NCBI GenBank assembly: GCA_964219355.1
Contig: CAXPOZ010000001.1
Location: 806,001-870,000 of the forward strand
Length of the DNA stretch: 64,000 nucleotides
DNA from: Parvularcula sp964219355
GTDB taxonomy: Bacteria; Pseudomonadota; Alphaproteobacteria; Caulobacterales; Parvularculaceae
Direction: 5' to 3'
Shown: in pieces, positions 59,659-64,000 of the stretch
Numbering within the stretch: the stretch's first letter is position 1
How the letters are laid out: the number at the start of each line of letters is the position of its first letter
Position numbers and translations under genes: made by a program
The notes under the pieces: model-generated
Told to the model about the DNA's origin: nothing
Databases searched by the model: none
The model's input: the letters and a program-made list of their open reading frames with translations, nothing else

Positions 59659-62600
59659 ATGACGCATCGGGTCTGGCGGACGGCAATGGCCGCGCTTCTG
59701 GGACTTTCACTCCTTGCCTGCTCGAATGAGGAGGATGCAGCCAATACGGATACCGGCACCGAGGCAGAGATGGCGGCGGAAGCGCCCCGCCCGGCCCCTG
59801 TGCCCGAAGAGTTCGCCTTCCTGCGCTATGCGGTGAACGGCGAGTCAACGACGCCGGAGCTTTGCCTCACCTTCTCGGAGCCCCTTTCACCGGACACGGA
59901 TTACTCCGCCTATGTCGACATTGATGCCCGCATCGCCCTCCGGGTCGATGGCGCGCGGCTCTGTCTTGGCGGGCTTTCCTATGGCGATGAAAAAGAACTC
60001 ACCCTTCGCGCAGGCTTCCCCTCAGCCGATGGCGATACGCTGGAGCGCGATGAGAGCCTGACCCTCACCTTTGATGACCGCCCGGCGGTCGTTGCCTTTG
60101 CCGGCTCCGGCGTGATCCTGCCCCGGATCGATGCGGACGGCCTCGCCCTCACCACGGTCAATGTCGATGAGGTCGAGATCAAAGTCTCCCGCGTCACCGA
60201 CCGCGCCCTTGTCTTCCGCACCATTTCCGAAGGTTACTCCGCTGGCGAAGGCGAGTACGGATATGGCGGGGACGAACCCTATGAGCTTGGCACGCAGGTC
60301 TGGAAGGGCCGTATTGATACGGCGGGTCCGACCAATTCGACCGTCACCTCGGTCTTCCCGATTGCCGAAGCCGTGGGTGAGCTTGAGCCCGGCGCCTATT
60401 ATGTCGAGATCAAAGACGCTGGCGCACTAGACCGCGACGTCAACCGCCCGGCAGAGGCCGCCCGCTGGGTGCTCGTCACTGATCTCGCCTTCACCGCCTA
60501 TCGCGGCAAGGACGGGCTCAACGTTACCGTCCGGTCGCTGCAGAGCGCAGAGCCGATCTCCGGTGTCGAGGTGCAGCTCGTTGCCCGCTCGAATGAAATT
60601 CTCGGCACTAAGAAAACCAATGGCAGCGGCCAGGTTGATTTCTCCGCGGCCATGATGGCCGGGGATGAAGGCAACACACCCAGCATGCTGATGGCCTATG
60701 GCCGGGAGGGTGATTTCGCCCTTCTCGATCTCAACCGCACGCCGGTTGATCTTTCGAATGAGCCGGTTTCGGGCCGCTACCGCCCGGACATGGCAGATGC
60801 CTTCCTCTATCTTGATCGCGGCATCTACCGCCCCGGCGAGACGGTGCAGGCGAGCCTCCTCCTGCGCGATGCGGCGGGCCATGCGGTCGAGGACCGGGCC
60901 GGTGCGCTCGTTCTCTATCAGCCGAATGGCATCGAGCAAGCGCGCGTCCGGTTCGAGGAACTGGCAAATGCGGGCGGGCTCTCCCAGCCCTTTGCCCTGC
61001 CGAAAGCCGCCGCGCGCGGCATCTGGCGCATTGCCGTCGAGCTTGACGGGGCCGGCACGGTCGGCAGCACCAGCTTCTCGGTCGAAGATTTCATCCCCCA
61101 GCGGATCGCTTTGGAACTTGAGGCCGATACTGAAACCCCGATGCGCTCAGGCGAGACCCGCATGATCGAGGCGAGCACCCGCTTCCTTTACGGCGCGCCA
61201 GGCGCCGGTCTTCCGGTCCGCGGCACGGCGCGCGTTGAGACTGCCTATAATCCGTTCAAGGATTGGGCGGGTTACAGCTTCGGCATGCATGATGAGCGCT
61301 TCTCGCAGATCCAGTTCGACCTGCCTGAGACCACCGCCGATGGTGAAGGCAAGGCCGCCGTCCCGCTGGCGATTGCCGCGCGCGGTCTTGACTCAACTAA
61401 ACCCTTGCGCGTCCGCGCCGTGGTCGAAGTCGAGGAGCCCGGCGGCCGCGTTGTCGCCGATGATGTCCGCATCCCCTATCATCCGCGTGATGTTTATCTC
61501 GGCATGAAACCCGGCTTTGACGGCCGGGCGGAACGCGGCAAGGAAGCGAGCTTCGAGGTCATCGCGGTCGATGCCGAAGGCGCTGCCACGGATGCCGAAA
61601 TCGGCTGGCGTCTTGTCCGCCGCGATTATGATTATGACTGGTACCGCACATCGGGCGGCTCATGGCGCTGGCGGCGGTCAGAACGCATCGTGCCGATTGA
61701 ATCGGGTGTGCTGAATATCACCGGTGAAGGCGAGCCCGCCCTCATCAACACGCCGGAACTCGATTGGGGGGATTACACCCTCTTCGCCACGATGAATGGC
61801 GAAGACCTTGCCTCCAAAGGCTTCTGGGTTGGCTGGCGCGGCCGCACGGTCGATGGCGTCGAAGCCCCCGATCAGGTGCGCGTCTCTGCCCCCGAAAACC
61901 CCGTCACCGTGGGGGAACGAGCCACGCTGACCATCAAGGCGCCTTATGCGGGCCTTGCCGAAGTCGTGGTTGCGACCGACGAAGTCCTCCTGACACGGCA
62001 GGTCAGCGTTGAGGAAGCCGGTGCCGAAATCGCCCTGCCCGTCTCTGAGGATTGGGGCTCTGGCGCTTATGTCATGGTGACCGTCTACACCCCGCGTGAT
62101 GCTGTGACCCAGCCGCGTCCGCGCCGCGCTGTCGGCGTTGCCTATGTGCCGGTCGATGTCTCCGACCGCAGCTATGAGGTGATGATCAACGCGCCGGGTC
62201 CGGTCAAACCGAACCAGACCTATAATGTCGACATCGTCGCGCAGGACGGCCCGCGCGGCAAAGCCTATGTCACCCTCGCCGCTGTCGATGAGGGCATCCT
62301 GCTGCTCACCAAATTCGACTCGCCCCAGCCGCTTGACTGGTTCTTCGGCAAATCGGCGCTGGGCGTGAATCTTTATGACGATTACGGACGGCTGCTTGAC
62401 CCGAACCAGGGCGCAGCATCACCGATCCGCTCGGGCGGCGACCAGATTGGCGGGGCCGGCCTCACGGTCGTTCCCACGAAAACGGTCGCGCTCTTCTCGG
62501 GCGTCGTTGAGATGGGCAGGGATGGGCGCGCGACAGTGCCGCTCAAACTGCCTGACTTTAACGGCGAGCTTCGCCTGATGGCCGTTGTCTGGTCGGATCA

Positions 62601-64000
62601 AGGCATCGGCTCTGCCGACCTGCCGCTCACCGTCCGCGATGATGTGCCTGCAGAACTCATCCTGCCGCGCTTCCTTGCGCCCGGAGACGAGGCGCTCGCC
62701 ACCGTCACTGCCGACAATGTCGCGGGGCCCGAGGGCGAGTATGACATCTCCGTTGTCAGCTCCGGCGAAGTCAGCGTGCCTGATGGCGATCTTAAGCTCA
62801 CCCTCAATGCAGGCGACCGCAAGGACGAAAACGTCCGCATCAAGGCGGATGAAGTCGGCCTTGCCGATCTTGCGATCACCGCCAAGGGGCCGGGCGGCTA
62901 TATCGTCTCCAGCTCCTATCCCATCGAAGTGCGCCCGGCATTCTGGCCGGTCACGCGGGTTGAGAAATTCACTCTCGCCCCGGGGGAGAGCTATACGCCG
63001 CCTGCGGATCTTCTCTCCGGTTTCATCTCCGGCACGGAGCTGGCGCAGATCAGCGCAGCGGCAACGCCAATTGATACAGCGGCGCTTTATGCCTCGCTCT
63101 ATCGCTATGCCTATGCGTGCACAGAACAGCTCGTCAGCCGCACCATGCCGCTGCTCTATGCTGAACAGCTCGCAGGGCTGGAAGGCGTTGCCGGGCCGGA
63201 CGGGGTGCGCCCCGAAATCCGCGAAGCCATCGAAACCCTTCTGTCGCGCCAGAATGCGCAAGGCGCCTTCGGGCTGTGGCGGATCGGGGACCAGAATGCG
63301 CGGCCATGGATCGGTGCCTATGCGGCCGATTTCCTGACCCGCGCCAAAGAGCAGGGCTATGCTGTGCCCGAAGCCGCAGTGACCCGCGCGCTTGATGCGC
63401 TCACCCCGCTGGCCCGCGGGCAGTTCTATCGCAGCTCCGGCTATGATGTGACCCTGCCGCCCCAGCAATATACGGCGGATACGTCCGACCGGTTGCAGAA
63501 CCGCAGCACTGCCTATGCGCTTTACGTCCTTGCCCGGAACGGCCGGGCGGAACGCTCGCGCCTGCGCTATATGCATGACGAGATGCTCGAGAAAATCGAG
63601 AGCCCGCTCGCCCGTGCACATATCGCTGCTGGCCTTGCCGCCATCGGTGACCGGGCCCGCGCGGCCAATGCCTTCGAAAAGGCAGTCGAGAAGATCGGCT
63701 ATCAGAATGACGGCGACTGGTATCAGACGCCGCGCCGCGACCTTGCCGCCATCACGGCCCTCGCCGCAGAAGCGGGGTATACCGACATTGTCGAGAAGCT
63801 GGTCCCGCGCCTTGCCCGCGATGTGCCCGAGCCCCGCTCGCTCACAACGCAGGAAAAAGCGCAGATGATCATGGCCGCGCGCGCCATTGCCGGGGACACG
63901 GCAAAGGTCCGCGTTTCCTATCACAATGAGGAAGCGCCCCAGCCGCTGGAGCTGAACCCGGCTGGCCTTGAAAACGCTGGCCCCTTCACCAATGAAGGCG
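59659..64000 (+). CDS. Alpha-2-macroglobulin-like lipoprotein (runs off right edge)
   Basis: At least 1447 residues, open to the window end. The N-terminus MTHRVWRTAMAALLGLSLLAC has a lipobox (LLAC) with Cys21, so it is lipid-anchored. A series of macroglobulin-type beta domains follows, with LDRGIYRPGETVQ near residue 395. The thioester motif CTEQ is intact (Cys1154, Gln1157; codon at 63118-63120). Such proteins trap proteases by covalent capture in the periplasm. In-frame ATGs at 59641 and 59653 also exist; 59659 fits the ribosome binding site GAAGAGGGA. The frequent partner pbpC may lie beyond the edge. Confidence 0.92.
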   Translation, partial: MTHRVWRTAMAALLGLSLLACSNEEDAANTDTGTEAEMAAEAPRPAPVPEEFAFLRYAVNGESTTPELCLTFSEPLSPDTDYSAYVDIDARIALRVDGARLCLGGLSYGDEKELTLRAGFPSADGDTLERDESLTLTFDDRPAVVAFAGSGVILPRIDADGLALTTVNVDEVEIKVSRVTDRALVFRTISEGYSAGEGEYGYGGDEPYELGTQVWKGRIDTAGPTNSTVTSVFPIAEAVGELEPGAYYVEIKDAGALDRDVNRPAEAARWVLVTDLAFTAYRGKDGLNVTVRSLQSAEPISGVEVQLVARSNEILGTKKTNGSGQVDFSAAMMAGDEGNTPSMLMAYGREGDFALLDLNRTPVDLSNEPVSGRYRPDMADAFLYLDRGIYRPGETVQASLLLRDAAGHAVEDRAGALVLYQPNGIEQARVRFEELANAGGLSQPFALPKAAARGIWRIAVELDGAGTVGSTSFSVEDFIPQRIALELEADTETPMRSGETRMIEASTRFLYGAPGAGLPVRGTARVETAYNPFKDWAGYSFGMHDERFSQIQFDLPETTADGEGKAAVPLAIAARGLDSTKPLRVRAVVEVEEPGGRVVADDVRIPYHPRDVYLGMKPGFDGRAERGKEASFEVIAVDAEGAATDAEIGWRLVRRDYDYDWYRTSGGSWRWRRSERIVPIESGVLNITGEGEPALINTPELDWGDYTLFATMNGEDLASKGFWVGWRGRTVDGVEAPDQVRVSAPENPVTVGERATLTIKAPYAGLAEVVVATDEVLLTRQVSVEEAGAEIALPVSEDWGSGAYVMVTVYTPRDAVTQPRPRRAVGVAYVPVDVSDRSYEVMINAPGPVKPNQTYNVDIVAQDGPRGKAYVTLAAVDEGILLLTKFDSPQPLDWFFGKSALGVNLYDDYGRLLDPNQGAASPIRSGGDQIGGAGLTVVPTKTVALFSGVVEMGRDGRATVPLKLPDFNGELRLMAVVWSDQGIGSADLPLTVRDDVPAELILPRFLAPGDEALATVTADNVAGPEGEYDISVVSSGEVSVPDGDLKLTLNAGDRKDENVRIKADEVGLADLAITAKGPGGYIVSSSYPIEVRPAFWPVTRVEKFTLAPGESYTPPADLLSGFISGTELAQISAAATPIDTAALYASLYRYAYACTEQLVSRTMPLLYAEQLAGLEGVAGPDGVRPEIREAIETLLSRQNAQGAFGLWRIGDQNARPWIGAYAADFLTRAKEQGYAVPEAAVTRALDALTPLARGQFYRSSGYDVTLPPQQYTADTSDRLQNRSTAYALYVLARNGRAERSRLRYMHDEMLEKIESPLARAHIAAGLAAIGDRARAANAFEKAVEKIGYQNDGDWYQTPRRDLAAITALAAEAGYTDIVEKLVPRLARDVPEPRSLTTQEKAQMIMAARAIAGDTAKVRVSYHNEEAPQPLELNPAGLENAGPFTNEG

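Noticed and set aside
62419..63924. Long minus-strand open frame of 501 codons
   Set aside because: It lies entirely antisense to the alpha-2-macroglobulin gene, whose motifs (CTEQ and others) are clear; it is a GC-rich shadow frame with Arg/Gly-rich low-complexity sequence.
1..64000. tRNA, rRNA, CRISPR arrays or phage genes
   Set aside because: Intergenic gaps were read for cloverleaf arms, direct-repeat arrays and integrase or capsid genes; none was seen, though tRNA detection by eye is imperfect.

Overview
The window looks like a high-GC alphaproteobacterial chromosome. The main signs are the divK-pleD cell-cycle pair, LpxI instead of LpxH, an ECF sigma factor paired with an NrsF/DUF1109 anti-sigma factor, a split MetH, a zinc-ribbon DinB and GatCAB. 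A Parvularculales, Hyphomonadaceae or Caulobacterales-like organism fits best, but this is inference from gene content and not a database match. No rRNA, tRNA, CRISPR array or prophage was recognised.

Layout. 1-5.5 kb: the edge of an IS1595-type transposase gene, a REP-like palindrome pair, and a block of poorly known envelope genes (cupin-like, DUF697, membrane proteins, a CE15-type esterase). 5.6-11.6 kb: a MATE transporter facing a methionine/methyl-cycle operon (ArsR-methyltransferase fusion, metF, metH) with two identical palindromic operators upstream. 11.7-16.3 kb: a DsbE-like thioredoxin, then surA-pdxA-rsmA-rlmJ. 16.3-20.0 kb: gatC-gatA-gloA-gatB on the minus strand. 20.1-24.7 kb: a zincin whose start codon overlaps that of ruvX, then ruvX-pyrB-plsY and glnA. 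24.7-28.5 kb: pleD and divK, then dinB-ridA.

28.4-56.1 kb: the minus strand carries the conserved supercluster rpsB-tsf-pyrH-frr-uppS-cdsA-dxr-rseP-bamA-skp-lpxD-fabZ-lpxA-lpxI-lpxB (translation, isoprenoid and phospholipid synthesis, outer-membrane assembly, lipid A). Here its front half is broken at three joints by accessory genes. Between tsf and pyrH lie a Cys-cluster protein, a small exported protein, an RTX metalloprotease and a DUF389 membrane protein. Between pyrH and frr lies a FecR-domain plus vWA-repeat pair. Between uppS and cdsA lie a divergent sigma-like gene with an unknown partner, a membrane protein, and the ECF-NrsF pair, which has a matching autoregulatory promoter. Several inserts carry their own terminators. 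56.3-64 kb: a second REP-like pair, a PanE-like reductase, a DUF3857/transglutaminase exported protein and a large thioester-containing alpha-2-macroglobulin lipoprotein that runs off the right edge.

The best candidates for undescribed biology are the sigma-like gene with its partner (41962-43540) and the FecR/vWA repeat pair (45318-48755). Both sit as cassettes inside a normally continuous essential-gene cluster.
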